A stretch of DNA of 64,000 nt from an uncultured Eubacteriales bacterium (GTDB lineage Bacteria; Bacillota; Clostridia; Oscillospirales; CAG-382): positions 4,233-68,232 of the forward strand of contig CAKSCV010000015.1 in assembly GCA_934444645.1 (NCBI GenBank), given 5' to 3'. The notes beneath the pieces were generated by a model. It was not told where the DNA came from. It worked only from the letters and a program-made list of their open reading frames with translations, and did not search any database. This document shows positions 52,729 through 61,456 of the stretch, one piece after another; positions within the stretch are counted from its first letter, which is position 1, and every line of letters starts with the position of its first letter. The translations under genes were made by a program, and so were the position numbers.

Positions 52729-54432
52729 ATGAAAAATAGACATTTGCACACCGACGGCTTTTTGCCATCGGTTTCGAAAAAAACAGCCTTTCTGCACCGC
52801 CATGCGCTGTTTGCCGTCGCTTATATCTGCCTTTTGCTCGGTTTTTCCGCGTTCTTCCGGCAGACCTGTTTTGCTTCGTCCGACGTGTTTGCGCAGCAAA
52901 CGGAGCTTTCTGCATCCATAACGGCAGAGCGAACGACCGACGCGCGGCAGGACACACGCTTGCGGCTGCTGACAAAAAAACAGGACTACCGCGCCTTTCT
53001 TCTCGGTTCGTTTCCGGCATACGGCTATGATGCTTCCGTTTTAGAATCTTTTCTTTCGGTGAAAGCCTATCATCTTGCCGCCGGGAACCTTTCGGAAACC
53101 GAGAAGATGTTCGATTTTGCGGTGGAAACCTGTCAGCCGACCGTTCTGCTTTTTTCGATTGCGGCGTGCGATTTTTTCTCCGGTAATACAGCGCAAAGTG
53201 CTTTTCCGGTGCAGAATCTTGCCGACGGAAGCGTTTTTCGCGGCATAAACGATGTGATGCGCATCGGCGATGCGGCGGTCTACGAGAACCAATACGACTA
53301 TCGGTTTGCGGCGAAAAAGTCGTCCGCCGGAGTGCCTTCGTCCGAACGCGTGCTTACGCTGCACGACAAAATGCGCCGCGTTTGTGAGCAAAAGAACATT
53401 CGCCTTATCACGGTGCTTTCGCCGGTCTATGCGCCGGAAATGACCGGGGCACTTGCGGCTTGCTACGGCACGGTGCGCAAAGCTCTCGGAAACACAGCCG
53501 ATTTTTACGATTATTCCACGCTTCCGTTATGTGCGGACAAACGCTTTTTCTACAACAAAAACGAGTTTCGCACCTGCTTGGGAAACCGCATCTTAGCCGA
53601 CATTTTTGCCGGTGAAAAGAGCGGCTTTGCCTTAACCGACACGGCAAAAGAACAGACATTGCCGATTTTACTCTACCACCATGTGACAAACGAACGCGGT
53701 TACGGCGATTCGGTCATCTCGGCCTCCCGTTTGGAGGAGCATTTGCGAACACTGACCGCTGCCGGTTACACAGCCGTTTCGCTTTCCGAGGCCGAAGCGT
53801 TCGTCCGGGACGGCACGCCGCTTCCCGAAAAGCCGATCTGCATCACCTTTGACGACGGCTATGAAAGCAACGCAGTGCTTGCTCTGCCGCTGCTTGAAAA
53901 ATACAAAATGAAAGCCGCGTTCTTTTATATCGGCTGGGCGGTCGGAAAAGACAGCTACAAAGACACCGGAACGCCCATATTCGAACACTTTGATTTTGAC
54001 ACGGCACGCAAAATGCAGGCTTCGGGACTTGCCGAATTCGGCTCGCACACCTACGATATGCACCAAAGCGACACGCTCGAAACACAAAAGAACGCCGCTC
54101 GCTTTGCGGTCAAACCGTTAAAGCACGAGCTGCCGAGCAAGTTTATCCGCGTTGTCAAGGACGATTGCCGCAAGTTTAACGCGGCGTTTGAGAAGACCTT
54201 CGGCGAGCCGGTTCGCTATCTTTCCTATCCGCACGGCATCTATTCGCCGTTATCCGAAAGCATTCTTGCCGGCGAAGGCATCACCGTCACGCTTTCCACC
54301 GAAAGCGGCGGCAGGAATGTATTAGTCGAAGGGCTGCCGCAAAGCTTGCGTGCGCTTTACCGCTTTACGGTAAGCGAGGACATGACCGGAAGCGACCTTC
54401 TTAAGCTGATCGACACGGTGTATGCACCGTGA
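52729..54432 (+). CDS. Polysaccharide deacetylase (CE4) fused to SGNH-like domain, 567 aa
   Basis: Membrane-anchored exoenzyme. One N-terminal membrane segment (LFAVAYICLLLGFSAFF, about residues 28-45). Residues about 60-300 resemble the SGNH/AlgX-DltD-like fold (RLITVLSPVYAP; DFYDYSTLP; FFYNKNEFRTCLGNRI), but the usual terminal Asp-x-x-His pair is not evident, so this part may be inactive or diverged. The C-terminal CE4 domain (about 315-565) has LPILLYHHVT, ICITFDDGYESN (D375-D376-G) and metal-binding H440-T-Y-D-M-H445, which remove N-acetyl groups from cell-surface or exopolysaccharide, in the IcaB/PgaB style. Translation appears leaderless. A gap of 43 nt leads to the ECF gene. A role in exopolysaccharide or peptidoglycan editing is inference. 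Confidence 0.87.
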   Translation: MKNRHLHTDGFLPSVSKKTAFLHRHALFAVAYICLLLGFSAFFRQTCFASSDVFAQQTELSASITAERTTDARQDTRLRLLTKKQDYRAFLLGSFPAYGYDASVLESFLSVKAYHLAAGNLSETEKMFDFAVETCQPTVLLFSIAACDFFSGNTAQSAFPVQNLADGSVFRGINDVMRIGDAAVYENQYDYRFAAKKSSAGVPSSERVLTLHDKMRRVCEQKNIRLITVLSPVYAPEMTGALAACYGTVRKALGNTADFYDYSTLPLCADKRFFYNKNEFRTCLGNRILADIFAGEKSGFALTDTAKEQTLPILLYHHVTNERGYGDSVISASRLEEHLRTLTAAGYTAVSLSEAEAFVRDGTPLPEKPICITFDDGYESNAVLALPLLEKYKMKAAFFYIGWAVGKDSYKDTGTPIFEHFDFDTARKMQASGLAEFGSHTYDMHQSDTLETQKNAARFAVKPLKHELPSKFIRVVKDDCRKFNAAFEKTFGEPVRYLSYPHGIYSPLSESILAGEGITVTLSTESGGRNVLVEGLPQSLRALYRFTVSEDMTGSDLLKLIDTVYAP

Positions 54433-54475
54433 TAACAGACACCAACGAACCAACCACACAAAAAGGAGAAACATC

Positions 54476-55084
54476 ATGACAAACAAACAGAACATCAAAA
54501 GAACCGCAGAGCTTGCCATTTTAACGGCAATCGTCATTGCTTTTCAGTTTTTAGGTGCTTTCATTCACATCGGGCCGACAAGCATCAGCCTTGTTTTGAT
54601 TCCGATCGTGATCGGTGCCGTTTTGACCGGCCCGAAAGGCGGCGCTTTCTTGGGCTTTATCTTCGGCGCGATGACCTATATTGCCGGTGTTTCCGGTACG
54701 GATTACTTCACCACTGTCTTGTTTCAGGCACAGCCGATTGCCACAGCCGTCATCTGCTTCGGTAAAGGCATTTGTGCCGGTCTTTGCGCAGGACTCATTT
54801 ACCGTGCGCTTGCAAAGAAGAACGCATTTGCGGCTTCTGTTGCCGCTGCCGCCGTCGCGCCGATCGTCAATACCGGTTTGTTTATTCTCGGCGGCCTGCT
54901 TCTTGTAAACGACACGTTAAGCGCCAATTTGGCAAACTTCGGTGCGGACGGACAAACGGTTGTGTATTTTCTCATCATCGGCTGCGCCGGATTGAACTTT
55001 ATTGCCGAGTTTCTCGTCAATCTGGTCGTTTCTCCGGCTATTAACACCATTGTCCATGCGGTCGAAAAAAACCTTTCCAAATAA
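54476..55084 (+). CDS. ECF transporter S component, probable pantothenate type
   Basis: Integral membrane substrate-capture subunit (202 aa) of an energy-coupling-factor importer, with about six hydrophobic segments and the family-like N terminus RTAELAILTAIVIAFQFLGAF. The ATPases and EcfT are not in this window and would be shared. The next gene, 33 nt on, is a type II pantothenate kinase, so pantothenate is the best substrate guess (PanT-like); this is context inference. AAAGGAG lies 7 nt before the ATG at 54476; the longer frame from 54422 overlaps the deacetylase end and lacks a ribosome site. Confidence 0.85.
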   Translation: MTNKQNIKRTAELAILTAIVIAFQFLGAFIHIGPTSISLVLIPIVIGAVLTGPKGGAFLGFIFGAMTYIAGVSGTDYFTTVLFQAQPIATAVICFGKGICAGLCAGLIYRALAKKNAFAASVAAAAVAPIVNTGLFILGGLLLVNDTLSANLANFGADGQTVVYFLIIGCAGLNFIAEFLVNLVVSPAINTIVHAVEKNLSK

Positions 55085-55117
55085 AAAAGCCGCTTTTTGC
55101 GGCGGAAATGAGACACT

Positions 55118-55972
55118 ATGAGCATTATCATCGGTATTGATGTCGGCGGCAGCACGACCAAAATTGTCGGCTTTACCGCAGACGAACCGCATAATAAACA
55201 GATTCTTTCGCCGATCTTCGTCAAGGCAAGCGACCCGGTCGCGTCGGTCTACGGCGCGTTCGGCAAGTTTACCTCTGCAAACGGCATTGCACTTTCCGAT
55301 GTGAAAAAGGTCATGATCACCGGCGTCGGTTCGGCATTTGTCGACGACCGGCTGTACGGGATCGAAACCCGGCACTTGTCCGAATTCGAATGCGTCGGCC
55401 GCGGCGGTTTATACGTTTCCGGCTACGAAAACGCCATCATTGTCAGCATGGGCACCGGTACGGCAGTCGTTTCAGCCAAAAACAAAGACGGCAGAACGAT
55501 TTTCGAATACATGGGCGGCACGGGCGTCGGCGGCGGCACGATCGTCGGACTTTCCAAGCAGATTTTGGGCATTTCCGACATTGACCATTTGATCGGCCTT
55601 GCCGAAACGGGCGACATCGAAAAGATCGACCTTCGCATCGGCGACATTACCAAAAAAGACCTCGGCGGTCTTCCTTCTTATATGACCGCCTCCAACTTCG
55701 GAAAGCTCGATGACATGGCCACCAAAAACGACCTTGCGCTCGGCATTGTCAACATGGTGTTCGAATCCATCGGAATGCTTGCCGTTTTTGCCGCACGCAG
55801 CAAAAAAACGCGCGACGTGGTGCTTACCGGCAATCTTTCCAAAATGCCGCAGGCAGTGCCGATTTTTGAGATCCTGTCGCAGATGTTCGATATGAATTTC
55901 GTCATTCCGAAAAACTCGGAATTTGCCACAGTCATCGGTGCGGCGCTTGCCGAATTTGAAAACGAGATATAG
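55118..55972 (+). CDS. coaW: Type II pantothenate kinase
   Basis: Phosphorylates pantothenate as the first step of coenzyme A synthesis; type II enzymes of Firmicutes are of the CoaW/fumble kind and lack CoA feedback. Seen: phosphate-binding IIGIDVGGSTTKIVGF at the N terminus, VMITGVGSAFVDD, an adenosine-motif-like IIVSMGTGTAVV, GGTGVGGGTIVGLSK, and DVVLTGNLSKMP near the C terminus. Length 284 aa is normal. Follows the ECF S component by 33 nt and precedes the rhamnosidase by 12 nt. The pair gives the cell a vitamin-scavenging route; no coaBC or panBC is visible here. Confidence 0.95.
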   Translation: MSIIIGIDVGGSTTKIVGFTADEPHNKQILSPIFVKASDPVASVYGAFGKFTSANGIALSDVKKVMITGVGSAFVDDRLYGIETRHLSEFECVGRGGLYVSGYENAIIVSMGTGTAVVSAKNKDGRTIFEYMGGTGVGGGTIVGLSKQILGISDIDHLIGLAETGDIEKIDLRIGDITKKDLGGLPSYMTASNFGKLDDMATKNDLALGIVNMVFESIGMLAVFAARSKKTRDVVLTGNLSKMPQAVPIFEILSQMFDMNFVIPKNSEFATVIGAALAEFENEI

Positions 55973-55984
55973 GAGTTTACCTTT

Positions 55985-57967
55985 ATGCAGGATTTTGAAG
56001 CCAAATGGATCACAAACAAGGACTTTTGTGCGCTTGAACCCATCAACGTTTTCCACAAAGAAAGCGACGACGTAAAAATCCCGGGAAACGAAGCCTATCA
56101 AAACAAGCACATTTTGTTCCGCCGCACGTTTTCGCTGCCGGAGTTCGGCAAAGCGGTTTTGCGCATTTCGGCGGACGATTATTACAAGCTGTACATCAAC
56201 GGCCGCTTTGTCACCCAAGGACCTGCGCCGGGCTATCCGTTTCATTATTATTACAATGAAATCGATGTGACCCGATACTTACATCCGCACACCAATGTGA
56301 TTGCCGTACATACCTATTATCAAGGGCTGGTCAATCGCGTTTGGGTGAGTGCCGACCTGCGGCAGGGTCTTGCGTGTGAACTGTTTTTGGACGGCAAACA
56401 GGTGCTTACCTCGGATGAAACGTGGAAATGCGCCTATCACACCGGTTTTTCCGCCTGCGGCAAATTCGGCTATGACACGCAGTTTGCCGAATGCTATGAC
56501 GCACGGGCGGCGGAATGCGGCTTCTCGCAGCCGGAATTTGACGACAGTGTCTGGGAAAACGCGCATTTTCGCGCACACGCGGACTACATTATGTTCCGTC
56601 AGCCGACCGAGCAACTTGCATTTTGCGACGTGAAGCCGAAAGAGCTTCGCAAAACACCGAACGGGCTGTTTATCGATTTCGGCTTTGAAGCCGTCGGCTA
56701 TCTGACCTTCCGCGCTTCCGGCAAAAAGGGCGACATGCTGACGCTGCGCTTTGGCGAAGAGTTGAACGACGACGGTTCGGTGCGTTACAAGATGCGCTGT
56801 AACTGCGACTATGAAGAAAAGTTCATTCTTTCGGGAAAAAATGCGGACGAATTAAACGAATACGATTACAAGGCGTTCCGCTATGCGGAGCTTGAGCTTC
56901 CGGACGGTGTGACGGTGGATACCGACTCGATCCGCTTTGTCGTGCGGCACTATCCGTTCCGCGAGATCAAGCACTATACCGGAACAAACCAAAAGCTTGC
57001 GGCCATTTACAAGCTTTGCTCGGACACGATAAAATACGGCGTGCAAGAATGCTTTGTCGATTGCCCGACGCGCGAAAAAGGTCAATATCTCGGCGATGTG
57101 ACCATAGCGGGACTGGCACACGCCTCTCTCACGGGCGACCCGTCCATGATCCGCAAGGCGCTTGAAAACTACACACAATCCACCTTCATCTGCAAAGGGC
57201 TCATGACCGTCGCTCCGGCATCGCTCATGCAGGAAATTGCCGATTATTCGCTTCAGTTTCCGTTCCAGGTGCTGTGGTATTACCGCTTCACCGGCGACAA
57301 GGCGTTTTTGCGGCAAATGTATCCGTATGTACTCGGTGTCTGCGATTTTTTTGCGGATTATCGCCGTGAAAACGGCCTTATCGAAAACGTCAAAGCCAAA
57401 TGGAATTTGGTGGACTGGCCGGCGAACTTACGCGACAATTACGATTTTCCGCTTGAAAGGCCCATCGGAGAAGGCTTCCACAACGTTATCAATGCGTTTT
57501 ATGTGAGTATGCTCGGCCATACCGACGAAATCGCGCGGATTTTGGGCGAAAAACCGACCGGACTGTATGAAAACACAAAAACGGCATACATCAATGCCTT
57601 CTATGACAAGGAACAAAAACTGTTTGTGGATTCCATCGGCTCGCACCACGCGTCGTTCCATTCCAACGTGACAGCGCTCTTCGGCGGCATTTGGACAGAC
57701 GAAGAAAACAAGCGCGCCATGATAAACCTCATCCGCGCAAAGAAGCTCACCTGTGCCGGCGTTTATATGGCTTTTTTTGCGCTGTACGCCCTCAGGGAAT
57801 GCGGCGAAAAAGCCTTGATGGAGGCATTGATTGCCGACGACGGCGCTTGGATGAATATGCTTGGCGAAGGTGCAACGACCTGCTATGAGGCCTGGGGCAA
57901 GGAACAAAAATGGAACACCAGTCTGTTTCATCCGTGGGCAAGCGCACCGGCAATTTTGTTGGATTAG
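55985..57967 (+). CDS. Alpha-L-rhamnosidase (GH78), 660 aa
   Basis: GH78-type enzyme removing terminal alpha-L-rhamnose. N-terminal CBM67-like beta-sandwich (WITNKDF, RRTFSLPEFGKAVLRISADDYYKLYING), an accessory beta domain, and the (alpha/alpha)6 barrel. DCPTREKGQYLGD (from D359) is the conserved acid region, close to the canonical DCPxRxExxGWxGD; later WNLVDWPANL and FHPWASAPAI match the family. Cytoplasmic, no signal peptide. Twelve nt downstream of coaW with AGGAG before the ATG, so the last gene of the deacetylase-ECF-coaW-GH78 unit; the metabolic link with CoA is not obvious. Substrates may be pectic or bacterial rhamnans. Confidence 0.9.
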   Translation: MQDFEAKWITNKDFCALEPINVFHKESDDVKIPGNEAYQNKHILFRRTFSLPEFGKAVLRISADDYYKLYINGRFVTQGPAPGYPFHYYYNEIDVTRYLHPHTNVIAVHTYYQGLVNRVWVSADLRQGLACELFLDGKQVLTSDETWKCAYHTGFSACGKFGYDTQFAECYDARAAECGFSQPEFDDSVWENAHFRAHADYIMFRQPTEQLAFCDVKPKELRKTPNGLFIDFGFEAVGYLTFRASGKKGDMLTLRFGEELNDDGSVRYKMRCNCDYEEKFILSGKNADELNEYDYKAFRYAELELPDGVTVDTDSIRFVVRHYPFREIKHYTGTNQKLAAIYKLCSDTIKYGVQECFVDCPTREKGQYLGDVTIAGLAHASLTGDPSMIRKALENYTQSTFICKGLMTVAPASLMQEIADYSLQFPFQVLWYYRFTGDKAFLRQMYPYVLGVCDFFADYRRENGLIENVKAKWNLVDWPANLRDNYDFPLERPIGEGFHNVINAFYVSMLGHTDEIARILGEKPTGLYENTKTAYINAFYDKEQKLFVDSIGSHHASFHSNVTALFGGIWTDEENKRAMINLIRAKKLTCAGVYMAFFALYALRECGEKALMEALIADDGAWMNMLGEGATTCYEAWGKEQKWNTSLFHPWASAPAILLD

Positions 57968-58018
57968 AAAATCGTCGAATTACACAAAAAACACCGTGAA
58001 AAAGAATCGCATTATGCA

Positions 58019-58048
58019 TTGAAAAATGCGTGCGGTTGCCTGTATAAT
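58019..58048 (+). promoter_or_regulatory. Promoter of Gfo/Idh/MocA gene
   Basis: TTGAAA (58019-58024), 18-nt spacer, extended -10 TGTATAAT (-10 at 58043-58048). Confidence 0.75.
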
Positions 58049-58139
58049 ATACGTGTATGGCAAGGTACGCCATAAACTTTGCAAAAAACAATGCTATGAA
58101 ACACGTGCAAATCATATAAAACAAGAAAGGTTGACAAAA

Positions 58140-59315
58140 ATGGATAAAGTACGTTTTGGTATTATCGGTATCGGTAATATGGGTTCGGGTCACGCACAGT
58201 ATCTGTATGCCGGCGACATCAAGGGTGCCTGCCTTGCGGCTGTATGTGATCTGAAGCAGTCGAGACTCGATTGGGCAAAGGAAAAGTTCGGCGATGATGT
58301 GGCTCGTTTCACCGACTACAAGGAAATGTTGAAGAGCGGTCTTGTGGACTGTGTGATTGTCGCTGTCCCCCACTATTTTCATCCGCCGATTTGTATCGAC
58401 GTGTTGAATGCCGGTCTCAACGTCATCTCCGAAAAACCGATCGGCGTTTACACCAAGCAGGCTGAGGAATTGATCGAAGTCGCCAAGAAATCCGACAAGG
58501 TATTCGGCCTCATGTTCAACCAGAGAACCAACGCGCTCTACCGCAAGGCGCGCGACATGGTTCAGAACGGTGAGCTCGGCGAACTGAAGAGATGCGTTTG
58601 GATCGTTACCGACTGGTATCGCACCCAGGCTTATTACGATTCCGGCGACTGGCGCGCTACCTGGAGCGGCGAAGGCGGCGGCGTTATCCTCAATCAGTGC
58701 CCGCACCAGCTCGACCTCTGGCAGTGGATCTTCGGCATGCCGACCCAGATCCGTGCGTTCTGCCACGAAGGCAAATACCACAACATTGAGGTTGAAGACG
58801 ATGTAACGGTTTACGCCGAATACGCAAACGGCGCTTCCGGCGTGTTTATCACCACCACCGGCGAATATCCGGGCACCAACCGTCTCGAAATCTCCGGCGA
58901 TAAGGGTAAGATCGTCATTGACGGCGAAGAAGGCAATTCCTTCAAGTTCTGGAAGAGCAAAGTTCCCGAGCGCGAATGGACCTTCAACTGCGATACCGGC
59001 TTTGCTTCGCCCGGTTACGACGTCATCGATGTGGACTGCTCTGCTTTCAAGATGGAAAAGGAACAGCACAGAGGCATTACGCAAAACGTCACCAATGCCA
59101 TCCTGCACGGTGAAAAGCTCATGGCTCCCGGCGTAGAGGGCATCAACGGACTTCGCATTTCCAACGCCATTTTCCTTTCGAGCTGGCTCGGCAAGCCGGT
59201 TGACCTTCCGGTTGACGGCGATTTGTTCTTGGAATTGCTCAACAAGAAGATTGCCGGTTCCACCTACAAGAAGGAAACCAAGGAAATGGTTCTTGACACC
59301 GAAGGCACGTACTAA
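58140..59315 (+). CDS. Gfo/Idh/MocA-family NAD(P)-dependent oxidoreductase, 391 aa
   Basis: Cytoplasmic sugar or sugar-acid dehydrogenase. The N-terminal Rossmann fold has VRFGIIGIGNMGSGHA; catalytic Lys lies in the EKP motif (VISEKPIGVY); VAVPHYFHPP is in the cofactor pocket; the C-terminal alpha/beta domain has GGGVILNQCPHQLDLWQWIFG with the conserved Asp-x-x-x-x-Trp and His pattern. The substrate is unknown; partners range from inositol to N-acetylhexosamines. Start at 58140 has AAAGG ahead of it; the longer frame from 58026 overlaps the promoter. Single gene with terminator at 59338. Confidence 0.95.
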   Translation: MDKVRFGIIGIGNMGSGHAQYLYAGDIKGACLAAVCDLKQSRLDWAKEKFGDDVARFTDYKEMLKSGLVDCVIVAVPHYFHPPICIDVLNAGLNVISEKPIGVYTKQAEELIEVAKKSDKVFGLMFNQRTNALYRKARDMVQNGELGELKRCVWIVTDWYRTQAYYDSGDWRATWSGEGGGVILNQCPHQLDLWQWIFGMPTQIRAFCHEGKYHNIEVEDDVTVYAEYANGASGVFITTTGEYPGTNRLEISGDKGKIVIDGEEGNSFKFWKSKVPEREWTFNCDTGFASPGYDVIDVDCSAFKMEKEQHRGITQNVTNAILHGEKLMAPGVEGINGLRISNAIFLSSWLGKPVDLPVDGDLFLELLNKKIAGSTYKKETKEMVLDTEGTY

Positions 59316-59337
59316 TTTTCAAAATCAACAGACAAAA

Positions 59338-59367
59338 GCGGAAGTCTTTGCGGGCTTCCGCCTTTTT
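59338..59367 (+). terminator. Intrinsic terminator after Gfo/Idh/MocA gene
   Basis: 7-bp stem GCGGAAG / CTTCCGC with a 10-nt loop and CTTTTT tail; modest strength. Confidence 0.75.
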
Positions 59368-59400
59368 GCGAATCTATGCAAGCATAAATGAGGGATCCCG

Positions 59401-60756
59401 ATGACCTTGGTTAAAGACAAAAGCTTTTACAAACACTTCTTTTCCATGATGTTTTTGCTCGTGCTGCAGAATGTGATCGCGCTCAGCGTGAATCTCGTGG
59501 ACAATGTCATGGTCACATCCTACAGCGAGACCGCCTTATCCGGCGTGGCGGCGGTCAACCAATTACAGTTCGTTTTGCAGCAGCTGATGCTCGGCACCGG
59601 CGACGCGCTCGTCTCGATTTGCAGCCAGTATTGGGGCGAAGGCAAAACCAAGCCCATCAAGTCGATCGCCAAGGCCGCCTATGTGACGGCCGGTATCATT
59701 GCACTCGGCTTTTTTGCGGCGGCAAGTCTGTTCCCCTATCAATTGGTACATTGCTTTTCCAACAACGAAGCCATCATCGCCGAGGGCGTGAAGTATCTGC
59801 ACACCGTCAAATACACCTATCTGCTGTTTGCTGTCACCAATGTGACGCTTGCAATGTTACGCAGTGTGGAGACCGTCAAGATTGCCTTTGCGGTTTCGGC
59901 TTCCGCTTTCTGCATCAACTGCGGCATCAACTATCTGCTTATCAACGGCAATCTCGGCTTTCCGCGGCTTGGCGTAACGGGTGCTGCCATCGGCACGCTG
60001 TGTGCCCGCGCGGCTGAATGTGCGATTGTGCTTGTATATGTTTTCTGCTTTGACAAAAAGCTCGGCGCGTCACTCGGAAATCTGTTCACGGCCGATCGGC
60101 TTCTCATGGGCGACTACTTCCGGCACTGCAAGTTTTTCCTTATTGTTGCCGCTCTTTTCGGCACGTCCACGGCTCTGCAAACCGTCATTCTCGGACATTT
60201 GACCGATGCCGCCATTGCGGCAAACGCGGCCTCCAACTCGATTTTTCAGATTTTGAAGGTGGCTTCGGTCGGTGCTTCCGCCTCAGCCGCCGTTATGATC
60301 GGGAAAGCCATTGCCACCGGCGACAAAAGCGTTGTCAAGAGCTACACGCAGACACTGCAGATCATCTTTTTATGCATCGGTGCCTGCACCAGCACAGCCT
60401 TGTTTTTCTTGCGTGCGCCGGTTCTGTCGCTCTATGGCAACCTTTCGCCCGAAGCGCATGACCTTGCCGGGTTATTCATCTTGGTGTTATGCGTGACCGG
60501 CTTCGGCACAGCCTATGAAATGCCGTCGCTCTGCGGCATCGTGCGCAGCGGCGGCGACAGCAAATTTGTATTTTACAACGATCTTATCAGCATCTTCGGC
60601 ATCACGCTGCCGTTATCGTTTTTGGCGGCGTTCGTATTCAAATGGCATCCGGCTGCCGTTGTCCTCTGTCTCAATTCTGACCAGATATTCAAATGCGGCG
60701 CGGCGTTTTTCAAAACCAACAGCTATTCCTGGCTCCGCAAGCTGACGCGCGCATAA
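59401..60756 (+). CDS. MATE-family efflux transporter, 451 aa
   Basis: Cation-coupled multidrug/toxin exporter with about twelve membrane segments and two pseudo-repeats. Seen: LVDNVMVTSYSETALSGVAAVNQLQFVLQQ (family first half), the repeated GTGDALVSICSQYWGEG, and FPRLGVTGAAIGT. Fits the MATE (MatE, PF01554) family, MOP superfamily. GAGGG lies before the ATG at 59401. It follows the Gfo/Idh/MocA terminator and is followed by the methyltransferase with its own promoter. Substrate cannot be read; the family exports drugs or metabolites. Confidence 0.95.
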   Translation: MTLVKDKSFYKHFFSMMFLLVLQNVIALSVNLVDNVMVTSYSETALSGVAAVNQLQFVLQQLMLGTGDALVSICSQYWGEGKTKPIKSIAKAAYVTAGIIALGFFAAASLFPYQLVHCFSNNEAIIAEGVKYLHTVKYTYLLFAVTNVTLAMLRSVETVKIAFAVSASAFCINCGINYLLINGNLGFPRLGVTGAAIGTLCARAAECAIVLVYVFCFDKKLGASLGNLFTADRLLMGDYFRHCKFFLIVAALFGTSTALQTVILGHLTDAAIAANAASNSIFQILKVASVGASASAAVMIGKAIATGDKSVVKSYTQTLQIIFLCIGACTSTALFFLRAPVLSLYGNLSPEAHDLAGLFILVLCVTGFGTAYEMPSLCGIVRSGGDSKFVFYNDLISIFGITLPLSFLAAFVFKWHPAAVVLCLNSDQIFKCGAAFFKTNSYSWLRKLTRA

Positions 60757-60785
60757 AAGCCTGCGCATAAAAACGGCCTATGCTC

Positions 60786-60814
60786 TTGACGAACGGCCGA
60801 TTAAATGCTATAAT
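60786..60814 (+). promoter_or_regulatory. Promoter of methyltransferase gene
   Basis: TTGACG (60786-60791), 17-nt spacer, TATAAT (60809-60814). Confidence 0.85.
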
Positions 60815-60846
60815 AACGGTATTCCAAGAAAAAAAGGATTTGGACG

Positions 60847-61416
60847 ATGTTTCAGCTTCTCGATATTGCGAAAAATTTCTTAAACCAGGCGAACATTCCG
60901 GCAGACGGAGTGCTTGCCGATTTCACCATGGGCAACGGCCACGATACGCTGTATCTTGCCTCGCTGGTGCCGCAGGGTGTGGTCTATGCGTTCGATATTC
61001 AGCCGGAGGCCGTCGAAAACACGCGTGAACGGCTGGCAGAAGCCGGTTTTCACAACGCAAAGCTGATTTTGGACAGCCATGCCAATGCCACAAGCTATAT
61101 TTCCTCACCGATCGATGCCGGAATGTTTAATCTCGGCTACCGTCCGGGCGGCGACAAAAGCGTCCACACCATGCACGAATCGACCTTAAAGGCGGTCACG
61201 GACGCCATTACGCTGTTAAAGCCCGGCGGCGTTTTGGTAATCTCGGTCTATCCGGGACACGCCGAAGGGCAAACCGAGGGAGAAATGCTGTTAGAGAAGC
61301 TTGCCGGTTACGACAAAAAGAAATTCTGCGTCTCGCATTTTCATTTAGTCAATTCGCCCGACGCACCGTTCGTGATTGCCGTCGAAAAATACGACAAAGC
61401 CGAAAACCGTACATAA
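60847..61416 (+). CDS. mnmM: MnmM-type SAM-dependent tRNA methyltransferase (YtqB family)
   Basis: Class I methyltransferase, 189 aa, of the family long called rRNA methylase/YtqB (PF06962). Bacillus YtqB (MnmM) completes mnm5s2U at the wobble position of tRNAs. Seen: GVLADFTMGNGHDTLYLA (SAM loop), VYAFDIQ (acidic residue for ribose), and MFNLGYRPGGDKSVHTM, a family hallmark. Start ATG at 60847 is 32 nt past the -10 box. It is a single gene or heads a unit with the LCP-like gene 40 nt downstream. Family is certain; the tRNA modification is by analogy. Confidence 0.88.
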   Translation: MFQLLDIAKNFLNQANIPADGVLADFTMGNGHDTLYLASLVPQGVVYAFDIQPEAVENTRERLAEAGFHNAKLILDSHANATSYISSPIDAGMFNLGYRPGGDKSVHTMHESTLKAVTDAITLLKPGGVLVISVYPGHAEGQTEGEMLLEKLAGYDKKKFCVSHFHLVNSPDAPFVIAVEKYDKAENRT

Positions 61417-61456
61417 CCTCTTCCCTGCGATTCAGACTTCCGAAAGGGTGATACTT

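Noticed and set aside
58026..58139. N-terminal extension of the Gfo/Idh/MocA gene
   Set aside because: Contains the promoter -10 box; conserved Rossmann start is at 58140.
57792..59108. 438-aa minus-strand frame across the GH78-Gfo junction
   Set aside because: Runs antisense through two clear genes and the promoter between them; composition is that of a shadow frame.
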